This document shows positions 33,881 to 42,503 of a stretch of DNA of 64,000 bases, piece after piece. The position numbers were made by a program, and so were the translations under genes. A model generated the notes under the pieces. That model was given only the letters and a program-made list of their open reading frames with translations, made no database searches and had not been told where the DNA came from. The stretch comes from Pseudomonas wadenswilerensis (GTDB lineage: Bacteria; Pseudomonadota; Gammaproteobacteria; Pseudomonadales; Pseudomonadaceae): contig NZ_UIDD01000008.1 of the NCBI RefSeq assembly GCF_900497695.1, positions 431,267 through 495,266 on the forward strand. The letters are read 5' to 3'. Within the stretch, counting starts at the first letter, position 1. The number at the start of each line of letters is the position of its first letter.

Positions 33881-34993
33881 TCAGTCGGTGAGCAGGCGGC
33901 CCTGGCGAATCGGTGTGGTGCCGGCGACCTTGGCCAGCCACAGACCGGGCTGGGCAAAGCGCAGGCGTTCGCGGGCATAGAGGACGCCGTCGGTGCTGGC
34001 GCGGACCACGCTGTGGCGATCGGTCAGCGGGTCGATCACTTCGAACAGCGGGTCGCCGACCGTGACCCGCGCCCCCAAAGGTTGCAGATAGCTGACCACG
34101 CCGGGATGTTCGGCATAGGCATACTGGGCGCCGGCAAAGGGTGTGGCGGCGCAGCACTGGCTGGGCGCCGCGGGCCAGTCGCCGTTGATCAGGCCCTGGT
34201 CGGCGAGGTAGCCGAGAATCTGTTCGGCGCTGGCCTGGCATGCTTCGCGCCCGGTGTCGGCCATGCCGCGCAGTTCGACGGTGGTGGCCACGCAGGCCAG
34301 GGGAATCTCGGCCTCCGGGAAGTACTCGCGCAAGCGCAACCAGGGCACCGCACAGGCTTCATCGAATGCGTCGCCGCCGGCGTCTTCGGCCAGCAGCACC
34401 GCTTCGGCACCCAGGCGTGCTGCCAGCGAGCGCAGGGTTGGCCAGTTCTGCGGCAGGGCGTAGAGCAGCATCACCGATTCGAAATCGCAGTGCAGGTCGA
34501 GCACCAGGTCGGCATCGCAGGCGCTTTGCAGCAACAGGCGGCGCAGGCCGTCGAGCTCGCTGCGCGCTGCGGGCAGCTCGGCAAGGGTCGCGGCCATGGC
34601 CTGGCGAATCGTTGCCACGTTGGCTTCGCCATCGCTGCCCAGTTGCCCCTCCAGGCGCGCTACCAGCGCTTCGGTCAAGGGTGGGAAATCGCGGTTGAAG
34701 TTCTTGCCGCTGTTGAACTCGAATCGGCCCTGGTGCGTGGCCTGGAACATCTGGCCGATGCCGATCGGGTTGGCCAGTGGCACCAGCTCGATCACACCGC
34801 TGAGCCGGCCCTGGGCCTCGAGTTCGGCCAGGCGCCGCTTGAGCTCGACCGCCACCCGCATGCCGGGCAGTTCATCAGCGTGCAGCGAAGCCTGGATATA
34901 GGCCTTGCGTGCGCCACTGCCGAAGCGAAACAGGCGCAGGGTGCGCTGGGTGCCGCAGGCACTCCAGGGCAGAACATGGTCAATTTGCTGCAT
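33881..34993 (-). CDS. Succinylglutamate desuccinylase/aspartoacylase-like hydrolase
   Basis: A 370-aa M14-type zinc hydrolase. Zinc ligands are seen in SLHADELPG (H-x-x-E) and LVLDLHCDFES (His). The FNRDFPPLT and ELRGMADTG segments fit the AstE/ASPA family, and a C-terminal beta domain (~280-370; HPGVVSYLQPLGARVTVGDP) is typical. It would cleave an N-acyl amino acid. Sitting inside an amino-acid ABC operon, between permease and ATPase, it suggests import of an N-acylated amino acid followed by deacylation (inference). Confidence 0.85.
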   Translation of the reverse strand: MQQIDHVLPWSACGTQRTLRLFRFGSGARKAYIQASLHADELPGMRVAVELKRRLAELEAQGRLSGVIELVPLANPIGIGQMFQATHQGRFEFNSGKNFNRDFPPLTEALVARLEGQLGSDGEANVATIRQAMAATLAELPAARSELDGLRRLLLQSACDADLVLDLHCDFESVMLLYALPQNWPTLRSLAARLGAEAVLLAEDAGGDAFDEACAVPWLRLREYFPEAEIPLACVATTVELRGMADTGREACQASAEQILGYLADQGLINGDWPAAPSQCCAATPFAGAQYAYAEHPGVVSYLQPLGARVTVGDPLFEVIDPLTDRHSVVRASTDGVLYARERLRFAQPGLWLAKVAGTTPIRQGRLLTD

Positions 34994-35002
34994 GAAAGCT
35001 CC

Positions 35003-35698
35003 TTAGTGCTTGCGCGGGGCGAGGTAGGCCAGCCAGCGGCGCTCGGCCAGCTTGAACAGGCGCACCAGCATGAAGGTCAGGACCAGGTAGATCAGCCCGG
35101 CGGTAATGAAGGCCTCGAAGGGCAGGTAGTAACGGGCATTGAAGGTTTTTGCCGCGCCGGTGATATCCACCAGGGTCACGATCGAGGCCAGGCTGGTGGT
35201 CTGCAGCATCATCAGCACTTCATTGCTGTATTGCGGCAGGGCCCGGCGCAGGGCCGAGGGCAGCAGGATGCGCCGGTACATCGTCAGGCGCGACATGCCC
35301 ATGGCCCGGGCCGCCTCGACCTCGCCACGGGCCGTGGACCGCAGGCTGCCGGCCAGCAACTCGGCGCTGTAGGCGCTGGTGTTGATGGCAAAGGCCAGGC
35401 AGGTACAGAAGGTCGCGCTGGACAGGTACGGCCACAGCACACTGTTGCGCACCGCCTCGAACTGGGCCAGGCCGTAGTAGATCAGAAACAGCTGCACCAG
35501 CATCGGCGTGCCGCGGATCACATAGGTGTAGAGCCAGGCCGGGTAACGCAGCAGGCAGTTGCGCGAGACCCGCATCAGGGCCAGCGGAATTGCCAGCGCC
35601 AGGCCACAGGCCAGGGAGATCATCAGCACCTTCAAGGTCAGCAGAATGCCGTTGAGGTACAGCGGCAGGTTTTGCCAGATCAGGTGATAGTCGAGCAT
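35003..35698 (-). CDS. Polar amino-acid ABC permease (HisM-like)
   Basis: A 231-aa permease with about five helices. The cytoplasmic EAA loop reads GEVEAARAMGMSRLTMYRRI and a VIRGTPMLVQLFLIYYGL motif is present, both typical of the HisM/GlnP family. Its start is 13 bp downstream of the other permease gene, so the two probably form a heterodimer. Confidence 0.92.
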   Translation of the reverse strand: MLDYHLIWQNLPLYLNGILLTLKVLMISLACGLALAIPLALMRVSRNCLLRYPAWLYTYVIRGTPMLVQLFLIYYGLAQFEAVRNSVLWPYLSSATFCTCLAFAINTSAYSAELLAGSLRSTARGEVEAARAMGMSRLTMYRRILLPSALRRALPQYSNEVLMMLQTTSLASIVTLVDITGAAKTFNARYYLPFEAFITAGLIYLVLTFMLVRLFKLAERRWLAYLAPRKH

Positions 35699-35711
35699 CA
35701 GGCAACTCCCC

Positions 35712-36401
35712 TCAGAGTTCGGCGGCTTTGCAGCCGATCGAGTAGCGTTTCTCGACGCCGCGCAACAGCAGCAGCGACAGGCTGGTCAGCAGCAGGTACA
35801 GGCCGGCCACGGCCAGGTAGAAGGTGAACGGCTGGTGGGTGGCATCGGCCGCGTTCTTGGCCTTGAACATCATGTCCTGCAAGCCGATCACCGAAATCAG
35901 CGCGGTGGACTTGGTCAGCACCAGCCAGTTGTTGGTAAAGCCCGGCAGCGCCAGGCGCACCATCTGCGGCACGCTGATCCGCCAGAACACCTGCAGGGGG
36001 CTCATGCCATAGGCCGCGCCGGCTTCGGCCTGGCCCTTGGGAATGGCCAGGAAGGCGCCGCGGAAAGTCTCCGAGAGGTAGGCGCCGAAGATGAAGCCCA
36101 TGGTGCAGACCCCGGCAATGAACGGGTTGATGTCGATGTACTGCTCGTAACCCAGGGCCAGTGCCAGGCGGTTGACCAGGTCCTGGCCGCCATAAAACAC
36201 CAGCAGGATCAGCACCAGGTCGGGGATGCCGCGCACCACCGTGGTGTACAACTCGCCCAGGCCTGCCAGCCATTTGACTGGCGACAAGCGACAGGCCGCG
36301 CCGATCAGGCCGAGGCTGATGGCCATGGCCATGGCCAGCAAAGCCAGGTTGATGGTCAGCCAGGCGCCATCGAGAATGCTCGATCCGTAGCCATGAAGCA
36401 T
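35712..36401 (-). CDS. Polar amino-acid ABC permease (HisQ-like)
   Basis: A 229-aa permease with TTVVRGIPDLVLILLVFYGG and the EAA loop KGQAEAGAAYGMSPLQVFWR, both typical of HisQ. It is the first membrane subunit after the binding-protein gene (24 bp spacing) and pairs with the HisM-like subunit downstream. Confidence 0.92.
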   Translation of the reverse strand: MLHGYGSSILDGAWLTINLALLAMAMAISLGLIGAACRLSPVKWLAGLGELYTTVVRGIPDLVLILLVFYGGQDLVNRLALALGYEQYIDINPFIAGVCTMGFIFGAYLSETFRGAFLAIPKGQAEAGAAYGMSPLQVFWRISVPQMVRLALPGFTNNWLVLTKSTALISVIGLQDMMFKAKNAADATHQPFTFYLAVAGLYLLLTSLSLLLLRGVEKRYSIGCKAAEL

Positions 36402-36425
36402 GATGAAAGTCCTCGCCAGCCGGGG

Positions 36426-37202
36426 TTAGTGGCCGTAGATATCAAACGGGAAGTACTTGCTTTGCACCTGCTGGTAGGTGCCGTTGGCGCGGATTGCCGC
36501 GATGGCGGCGTTGAGCCTGGCCAGGTTGGCGCTGTCGCCCTTGCGCACGGCAATTCCGGCACCACGGCCGAAGTATTGCGGGTCGCTGATATCCGGGCCG
36601 ACCAGGGCAAAGCCTTGCCCGGCGGGGGTCTTGATGAAGCTTTCTTCGGTGTTGACGATGTCGGCGAGGGTTGCGTCCAGGCGCCCGGCGGTAAGGTCGA
36701 GAAAGGCTTCGTTCTGCGAGGCGTAGCGCACCACTTCGACCCCGGCGCTTTCCAGCTGCTCGGTGGCGAAGCGGTCATAGGTCGAGGCGCGCTGCACGCC
36801 GACCCGCTTGCCCTTGAGGTCGGTGGCCGGGTCGCTGATCTGGTTGCCGGCCTTCATCGCGAACTTGCCGGGCGTGTGGTAGTACTTGTCGGTGAAGTCG
36901 ACCGATTTCAGTCTGTCTTCGGTGATCGACATCGACGACAGCACAGCGTCGATCTTGCGGACCTTCAACGACGGAATCATGCCGTCGAACTCCTGGATCA
37001 CCCACTGGCACTTGACCTGCATCTGTGCGCACAGGGCGTTGCCGATGTCGTAGTCAAACCCTGTCAGTTCGCCTTGCGGCGTACGGTAGGAGAAAGGCGG
37101 GTAGGCAGCTTCGATGCCGATGCGCAGGCTGCCTTGGTCGGCCTGGGTCATTGCGCTGCAGGCACAGAGGGCCAGTGCGCCGAGAAGTCCGGTCTTGTTC
37201 AT
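36426..37202 (-). CDS. Periplasmic amino-acid-binding protein
   Basis: A 258-aa solute-binding protein of the SBP_bac_3 family. It has a signal peptide (MNKTGLLGALALCACSAMTQA), then LRIGIEAAYPPFSYRTPQGE, LTGFDYDIGNALCAQMQVKC, SLKVRKIDAVLSSMSITEDR and a GKRVGVQRASTYDRF hinge strand. The layout resembles lysine/arginine/ornithine-binding proteins, so a basic or modified basic amino acid is likely. First gene of the ABC operon. ATG 37202 is where the signal peptide starts. Confidence 0.9.
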   Translation of the reverse strand: MNKTGLLGALALCACSAMTQADQGSLRIGIEAAYPPFSYRTPQGELTGFDYDIGNALCAQMQVKCQWVIQEFDGMIPSLKVRKIDAVLSSMSITEDRLKSVDFTDKYYHTPGKFAMKAGNQISDPATDLKGKRVGVQRASTYDRFATEQLESAGVEVVRYASQNEAFLDLTAGRLDATLADIVNTEESFIKTPAGQGFALVGPDISDPQYFGRGAGIAVRKGDSANLARLNAAIAAIRANGTYQQVQSKYFPFDIYGH

Positions 37203-37351
37203 ATTCTTGACTCCGGTGGGTGGGGTGCGCATAGAAATGACATGATTTATTTCAGAAATCAATTTCATGAAAATAAAAATATCAATCGGCCGACTGACGG
37301 CACCTCCGTCCAGGCGGTAGACTCAAGCACTCGACCCCAGGAGTGCATGGC

Positions 37352-37891
37352 ATGGACCCAGGCATTGGCGAAACCGGTGAACCCTTCAAGCGCCTGTTCT
37401 TTGCCCTCGACTGCGTGGCAGAGCAACGCCGGGCCATTGCCCGGTGGCGCAGTGAGCTGGATATGGAAACGGGGCGGCCAGTGCCCTCGGCGAATTTTCA
37501 CCTGACCCTGATGTTCATCGGTGCGGCGGGCACTGCGCAGTTACCTGCGATCCTCGCCGCCGCTGCGGGCGTGAAGGTGCCGGGTGAGGCGCTGACGCTG
37601 GTGCTCGACCGGCTGGAGGTGTGGCGCTCGGCCAAGGCGTTGGTGTTGGTGCCCAGCCAGATGCCGGCGGCCTTGCGCCAGTTGGCCTATGCCCTGCAGC
37701 AGGCCATGCTGCCGTTGGGCTTTGCCCAGGACCCACGGGACTACCGCCCGCACCTGACATTGGCCCGTGACTACCGTGGCAGTGAGCCGGAGGCGCTGGT
37801 GCCGGCGGAATTTGTGCTGCGTGCGCGGCACTTCACCTTGTTCGAGTCGCGCAAGGGCCAGTACTGGCCGTTGGCGCAGTGGCCGTTATAG
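37352..37891 (+). CDS. thpR: RNA 2-prime,3-prime-cyclic phosphodiesterase (2-5 RNA ligase family)
   Basis: A 179-aa 2H phosphoesterase with the two catalytic HxT motifs, NFHLTLMFIG and RPHLTLARDY, in a KRLFFALDCVAEQRRAIARW frame typical of ThpR/LigT. It acts on 2-prime,3-prime-cyclic phosphate RNA ends or 2-prime-5-prime bonds. ATG 37352 is preceded by CAGGAG at an 8-nt distance; GTG 37343 overlaps that site and is less likely. Divergent from the ABC operon; the REP array follows directly. Confidence 0.88.
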   Translation: MDPGIGETGEPFKRLFFALDCVAEQRRAIARWRSELDMETGRPVPSANFHLTLMFIGAAGTAQLPAILAAAAGVKVPGEALTLVLDRLEVWRSAKALVLVPSQMPAALRQLAYALQQAMLPLGFAQDPRDYRPHLTLARDYRGSEPEALVPAEFVLRARHFTLFESRKGQYWPLAQWPL

Positions 37892-37904
37892 TCTACGACG
37901 CGCT

Positions 37905-38312
37905 TCGCGCCCGCTCCCACAGGATCGGCGCGTTACCTGTGGGAGCTGTCTTGCCAGCGATGAGGCCGGTACAGCCAGCACATCAGGTAGTGTCTGGATT
38001 ACAACCGCTTCGCAAGACCCGCTCCCACAGGATCGGCGCGTTACCTGTGGGAGCTGGCTTGCCAGCGATGAGGCCGGTACAGCCAGCACATCAGGTAGTG
38101 TCTGGATTACAACCGCTTCGCAAGACCCGCTCCCACAGGATCGGCGCGTTACCTGTGGGAGCTGGCTTGCCAGCGATGAGGCCGGTACAGCCAACACATC
38201 AGGTAGTGTCTGGATTACGACCGCTTCGCGCCCGATCGCGGGCAAGACCCGCTCCCACAAACCCGGCGTACACAGACCCACTGTGGGAGCCGGCGTTGCC
38301 GGCGATTGGCTG
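37905..38312. repeat. Tandem array of REP units, 108-bp period
   Basis: The unit starting at TGTGGGAGCTG repeats with GGGAGCTG at 37941, 38049 and 38157, an exact 108-bp period. A REP of the GCCGGCG subtype ends the array near 38285-38310. Each unit has a GCTGGCTTGCCAGC-type core, a linker with GTGTCTGGATTACAACCGC, and a partial GACCCGCTCCCAC core. The linker is similar to the one in the 129-bp array at 6.5-7.2 kb. Confidence 0.93.
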
Positions 38313-38317
38313 GCAAC

Positions 38318-40768
38318 CTAGAACTGCGGCGTGTACTTCACGGTAAAGGTGAAGTTGCGCGGGTCACCAAAGTTGTTGTTGCCGTTGAGCTGGTTGTAGG
38401 CCGCAATGTAGTAGTGCTTGTCGAACAGGTTGTTGGCATTCAGCGCCAGGCCCACTTCCGGGCTCAGCTGGTACGCCAGGCGCGCGTTCCACACCGCGTA
38501 GCCGGGCACGTCGTAGGTGTGCTCGTAGCCCAGGGTATGCGACTGCGCGGTGAAGCCCAGGCCGGCGCTGACCTTGCTCCAGTCACCCGGCAGTTGGTAG
38601 TTACCCCACATGCGCAACATGTGCTTGGGCGTCCAGGTGCTGAACACCTTGCCCTTGTCGTCCGGGTCGTCGAGGTAGGTGGTGGTGTTGTAGGTGTAGC
38701 CGGCAAACAGCTGCAGGCCGCTGAGCACTTCGCCGCTGACTTCAGCCTCGATGCCCTGGCTGCGCACCTTGCCGGCGGCGGTGGAGCAGTACCAGTCATC
38801 GCAGGCAAAGCCCGAGGCCTTGTCGATGATCGCGCGGTTTTCCTGGTCGTAGCGGAACACCGCCAGGGAGGTATTGACGCGGCCATCGAGCAATTCGCCC
38901 TTGATGCCCATTTCGTAGTTGCTGCCAATGATCGGCTTGAGCGCCGCGCCGCCGACGCTGCGTTCGGTCTGCGGCACGAAGACGTCGGCGTAGCTTGCGT
39001 ACAGCGACCATTCGCGGCTCAGGTCGTACACCATACCGAGGTACGGGGTAACTTCACCGCTTTCGGTCATGGTGCTGGTCGGGCTGACCGAAGGGGCGCG
39101 GGTGACACCGGCATGCATGGTCGTGTCATAGCTGTAGTCGAACCAGCTGACCCGCGAACCCAGCACCAGGGTCAACGGCTCGGCCAGCTTGACCCGCCAG
39201 GCGCCATACAGGCCTTTCTGGCGCACGTCATAGGCACTGCTGAAACCACGGCCGTTGGGCTTGTCGAGCAAGCTGTCGTAGCTGATATCCGGGCGGTGAT
39301 GGTCGATATCGAAGATGTTGTCAGTGCTGTCGTTGAACGTGCGCGCGAACAGATCATCGGTGGTCAGCTTCGAGTAGTTGCCGCCCAGGGTGATTTCCTG
39401 CTCGAGGTTGAAGGCGTTGAATTTGCCCACCAGGTTCATGTCGACACCCACCTTGGTGGAGTCGAAATCGGTCACCCAGTCGGCATAGCTGACACCGCTG
39501 CCATCGAAGTTGATGGCATCGTCAACGGTCTGTACGCGCTGGTGGGTCGACTCGTTGGTTTCACTCATGCGAATCGCACCAACGTGGAATTTCCAGTCGT
39601 CGTTGAAGCGGTGCTCAAGGTCGGCGTACAGGGTGGTGACGTCGATTTCCGAATGGTTCCAGCGCGAGCCGGTAAAGGTCGAACGCGGCACATCCAGGCC
39701 GCTGCCGTCGGCATAGCGCGGCAACCCGCGCAGCATTGGCCGCGACTCGGCGTTGGACTGGCTGACCGCGAAGCCCAGGGTGGTGGCCTCGTTCAGGTCG
39801 AAGTCCAGCGCGCCGTACAGCGAATGGGTCTTGCTCCATTCGTAGTCGACGAACGAATCGCTCTGGTCCTCGTCGGCGACGAAGCGCCCGCGCACGGTGC
39901 CGGCATCGTTCAACGGGCCGCCGGCGTCCAGTTGCAGGCCGTAGTGGTCCCAGCTGCCGGCCTTGCCGGTGACGGTCACGGTCGGCGTAGCCTGGCCGCG
40001 CTTGCGTACCAGGTTAACGGCGCCGCCCGGGCTGCCGGTGCCTTGCAACAGGCCGGAAGCGCCGCGCAGCACTTCCATGCGGTCGAAGAAGATCAGGTCC
40101 TGGGTCGCCCAGTTGCCCAGCGAATAGGTGTTACGCGGGATCGCCACGCCGTCGTACTGCCAGTCGTCGATCTGAAAGCCGCGCGAATAAATGATCAGGC
40201 CCGGGCCCACGCCCTGCAGGCCGACCAGGCCAGTGGTCTGGTTGACCGCGTCCTTGAGGTCGACGATGTTCTGGTCGTCCATCTGCTGGCGGGTCATCAC
40301 CGTGACCGACTGGGGAATTTCCCTGAGGGTATGGCTGCCCTTGCCAATGGTGGTCGCCCGCGCCGCATAGGAGCCGGTGCCCTCGGTGGTGGCCGCATTG
40401 AGATCGCCGCCGATGCCGCTGATGCTGGTGGCGCCCAGCTCCAGGGCGTTGCCGGCGTCGATGCTCGGCAGCACGCTGAAGTTGCCCTGTTCGGTGACCA
40501 GCAACTGCAGGCCGCTGCCGGCCAGGGCCTTCTGCATGGCCAGCATCGCGCTCATCCTGCCGATGATCGCCGGTGCCTGCTTGCCCTGTACCAGCGCTGG
40601 GTCCAGCGAAACGATGCGGCCGCTCTGGCTGGCGATGGCATTGAGGGTGCTGGCCAGGGAGGCGGCGGGCAGGTTGAAGCTCAGGGCCTGTTCCTGGGCC
40701 TGGACGGTGCTGGCCAGCGTGGCCAGGGCCACGGCGACAGGAAGGGCGTGGGACCAAGGGTTGAGCAC
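38318..40768 (-). CDS. TonB-dependent siderophore receptor with STN signalling domain
   Basis: An 816-aa outer-membrane ferrisiderophore receptor. It has a signal peptide, an STN domain (~30-100; FNLPAASLASTLNAIASQSG, GRMSAMLAMQKALAGSGLQL), a plug (SHTLREIPQSVTVMTRQQMD, DRMEVLRGASGLLQGTGSPG, GAVNLVRKR) and a barrel ending in VKYTPQF. The STN domain relays ligand binding to FecR, encoded just upstream. GTG 40768 was chosen because CAGGAG lies 7 nt upstream. Siderophore identity is not readable; FpvA/PupB/FoxA-type receptors share this layout. Confidence 0.92.
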   Translation of the reverse strand: MLNPWSHALPVAVALATLASTVQAQEQALSFNLPAASLASTLNAIASQSGRIVSLDPALVQGKQAPAIIGRMSAMLAMQKALAGSGLQLLVTEQGNFSVLPSIDAGNALELGATSISGIGGDLNAATTEGTGSYAARATTIGKGSHTLREIPQSVTVMTRQQMDDQNIVDLKDAVNQTTGLVGLQGVGPGLIIYSRGFQIDDWQYDGVAIPRNTYSLGNWATQDLIFFDRMEVLRGASGLLQGTGSPGGAVNLVRKRGQATPTVTVTGKAGSWDHYGLQLDAGGPLNDAGTVRGRFVADEDQSDSFVDYEWSKTHSLYGALDFDLNEATTLGFAVSQSNAESRPMLRGLPRYADGSGLDVPRSTFTGSRWNHSEIDVTTLYADLEHRFNDDWKFHVGAIRMSETNESTHQRVQTVDDAINFDGSGVSYADWVTDFDSTKVGVDMNLVGKFNAFNLEQEITLGGNYSKLTTDDLFARTFNDSTDNIFDIDHHRPDISYDSLLDKPNGRGFSSAYDVRQKGLYGAWRVKLAEPLTLVLGSRVSWFDYSYDTTMHAGVTRAPSVSPTSTMTESGEVTPYLGMVYDLSREWSLYASYADVFVPQTERSVGGAALKPIIGSNYEMGIKGELLDGRVNTSLAVFRYDQENRAIIDKASGFACDDWYCSTAAGKVRSQGIEAEVSGEVLSGLQLFAGYTYNTTTYLDDPDDKGKVFSTWTPKHMLRMWGNYQLPGDWSKVSAGLGFTAQSHTLGYEHTYDVPGYAVWNARLAYQLSPEVGLALNANNLFDKHYYIAAYNQLNGNNNFGDPRNFTFTVKYTPQF

Positions 40769-40854
40769 GGAATTCTCCTGATTATGTTGGCGTGTCAGGA
40801 GATAGGTGCGATGAGAAATGAAAACCGGACACAAATACGAGTGATTTGCATAAA

Positions 40855-41838
40855 TTATTTTTGCAGCGGGGTTTTCGCCCGAATCAGCGTCAGCCACGGG
40901 CTGTACTGATCGACCTTGACCGGCAGGGTTTCGGCCAGTGCGGCGAAGGCCCGCTGCGGTTCGTCCAGCGGGAAGACCCCCTGCACCCGCAGCCCGCGCA
41001 CTTCGGGTTCGACCCGGACAAACCCGCGGTAGTAAGGGCGCAGCGCCTCGACCACTGACTCGAGGGAATCATCCAGCACATTCAGGCGTCCGCTGAGCCA
41101 GTCGGCGCGCTGACGCTCGTCATTGCCCAGGGCTTCGATGCGTTCGCCATGCAGCAGCGCGGCCTGGCCTTCCTGTACATCCAGTTCGCTGCCGTTGAAC
41201 AGCCGCGCGCGTACCGAATGCTCAAGCACCACCAGGCGCGTGGCCTCGGCCTCCTGGCTGACCAGAAAGCGCGTGCCCAGGGCGCGCATTTCACCCTGGG
41301 CGCTACGCACCCGCAACGGCCGCTGCGGGTCGGCGGCGACCTGGATGATCAGATCGCCCTGGCGCAGGATCAGCAACCGCTGATGGCCATCGAACTGCAG
41401 GTCGACGGCGCTGCCGGCGTTCAGGCTCAGGCGGCTGCCATCGGCCAGGGTGAAGTCGCGACGCTCGCCCTTGGCCGTGCGCAAATCGGCCAGCAGTGCT
41501 TCACCCACCTCACTGCGCGCGCCCAGCCACAGGCCACCGCCGAGCACGCCGATGCCGACGAAGGCGCGCAGCAGTTCGCGCCGCGAGCCGTTGGGCTGCA
41601 GCAACAGTTGGCGAACCTCACCGGTGTGCCCCGGGGCGCGGCGCTCGAAATTGCGCACGGTCTGGCAGGCGCCGCCCAGGCGTTCCTGCAAGCGTGCCCA
41701 GGCCTGGGCGTGGGCCGGGTCGCTGCCCAGCCACTGGCTGAAGTCGCTGTGCAACTGGGCGTCGGTGTTGCCCGAACTCAAGCGCACCATCCAGTCGATG
41801 GCGGCTTCTGCGCTGGGGTCGAGACGGCGCTGGCTCAT
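40855..41838 (-). CDS. FecR-type anti-sigma/sigma regulator
   Basis: A 327-aa inner-membrane regulator. An N-terminal cytoplasmic domain (AAIDWMVRLSSGNTDAQLHS, DPAHAQAWARLQERL) precedes a single helix (ELLRAFVGIGVLGGGLWLGA) and a periplasmic FecR domain (~110-325; TAKGERRDFTLADGSRLSLN, EMRALGTRFLVSQ). It transmits the receptor STN signal to the ECF sigma factor encoded upstream; the start overlaps the sigma stop by 4 bp (ATGA). Confidence 0.92.
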   Translation of the reverse strand: MSQRRLDPSAEAAIDWMVRLSSGNTDAQLHSDFSQWLGSDPAHAQAWARLQERLGGACQTVRNFERRAPGHTGEVRQLLLQPNGSRRELLRAFVGIGVLGGGLWLGARSEVGEALLADLRTAKGERRDFTLADGSRLSLNAGSAVDLQFDGHQRLLILRQGDLIIQVAADPQRPLRVRSAQGEMRALGTRFLVSQEAEATRLVVLEHSVRARLFNGSELDVQEGQAALLHGERIEALGNDERQRADWLSGRLNVLDDSLESVVEALRPYYRGFVRVEPEVRGLRVQGVFPLDEPQRAFAALAETLPVKVDQYSPWLTLIRAKTPLQK

Positions 41839-42341
41839 GGCGCCAGCTCACTGAGGTAGCACTGGCTCAGGGCCTGCTTCATGTAGCGGCTGACAGTGCG
41901 CTCGGAGAGGTCGAGCTTGCGCGCGATATCGACATAACTCATGCCGTCGAGCTGGCTGTAGAGGAAGGTGGCCTTGACGATCATCGGCAGGCCGTCGAGC
42001 ACCTGGTCGATGCTCACCAGTGCTTCGATCAGCAGCAGTTGCTCTTCCGGGGAGGGCGCCAGCGGCTCAGGCAGGGCCGCCAAACGTTCCAGGTAAGCCT
42101 GCTCCAGCTGGCGACGGCGATGGCGATCGAAGATCAACCGGCGGGCGATGGTCGACAGATAGGCGCGCGGCTGCTGGATGCTCGCCGGATCGACCTGGGC
42201 GGCGAGCATCTGGCAGAAGGTCTCGGCGGCGGTGTCTTCGGCGTCGGCGCGGTTGCGCAGGCGCTTGTGGATGTGCTGCAGGAGCCAACGGTGGTGGTCG
42301 CTGAAAAAGAAGCCCAGCTTGCGGGTGGAGGAGGTTGGCAC
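41835..42341 (-). CDS. FecI-type ECF sigma factor
   Basis: A 168-aa ECF sigma-70 factor. Region 2 reads LRNRADAEDTAAETFCQMLA and ARAYL-STIARRLIFDRHRRR-like; region 4 has GLPMIVKATFLYSQLDGMSY followed by VDIARKLDLSERTVSRYMKQ. It is the first gene of the sigma-FecR-receptor set and should drive the receptor promoter in the 86-bp FecR-receptor gap. GTG at 42341 is the only in-frame start before an upstream stop at 42363-42365. Confidence 0.92.
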   Translation of the reverse strand: MPTSSTRKLGFFFSDHHRWLLQHIHKRLRNRADAEDTAAETFCQMLAAQVDPASIQQPRAYLSTIARRLIFDRHRRRQLEQAYLERLAALPEPLAPSPEEQLLLIEALVSIDQVLDGLPMIVKATFLYSQLDGMSYVDIARKLDLSERTVSRYMKQALSQCYLSELAP

Positions 42342-42365
42342 CGGTTGGCGTTCCCGAAGGTGTTA

Positions 42366-42388
42366 GTGTGAATCGTTCTCAATCTTAC
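42366..42388. promoter_or_regulatory. Candidate Fur box before ECF sigma gene
   Basis: On the minus strand the sequence GATTGAGAACGATTCACAC resembles Fur-box halves (TGAGAA..ATTC) seen before iron-starvation sigma genes. It lies about 30 bp upstream of the sigma start, where Fur repression is expected. Confidence 0.45.
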
Positions 42389-42503
42389 CTGTGCGGCAAG
42401 GCAAGGTGCAATCACCGCCGCCAACCGTGCTTTACAATTTTCCTACAGACTGCCCTTGGGCGCAGTAATAGGGTGGCGGCCAGACGAATCAAGGGAAAAG
42501 AGA

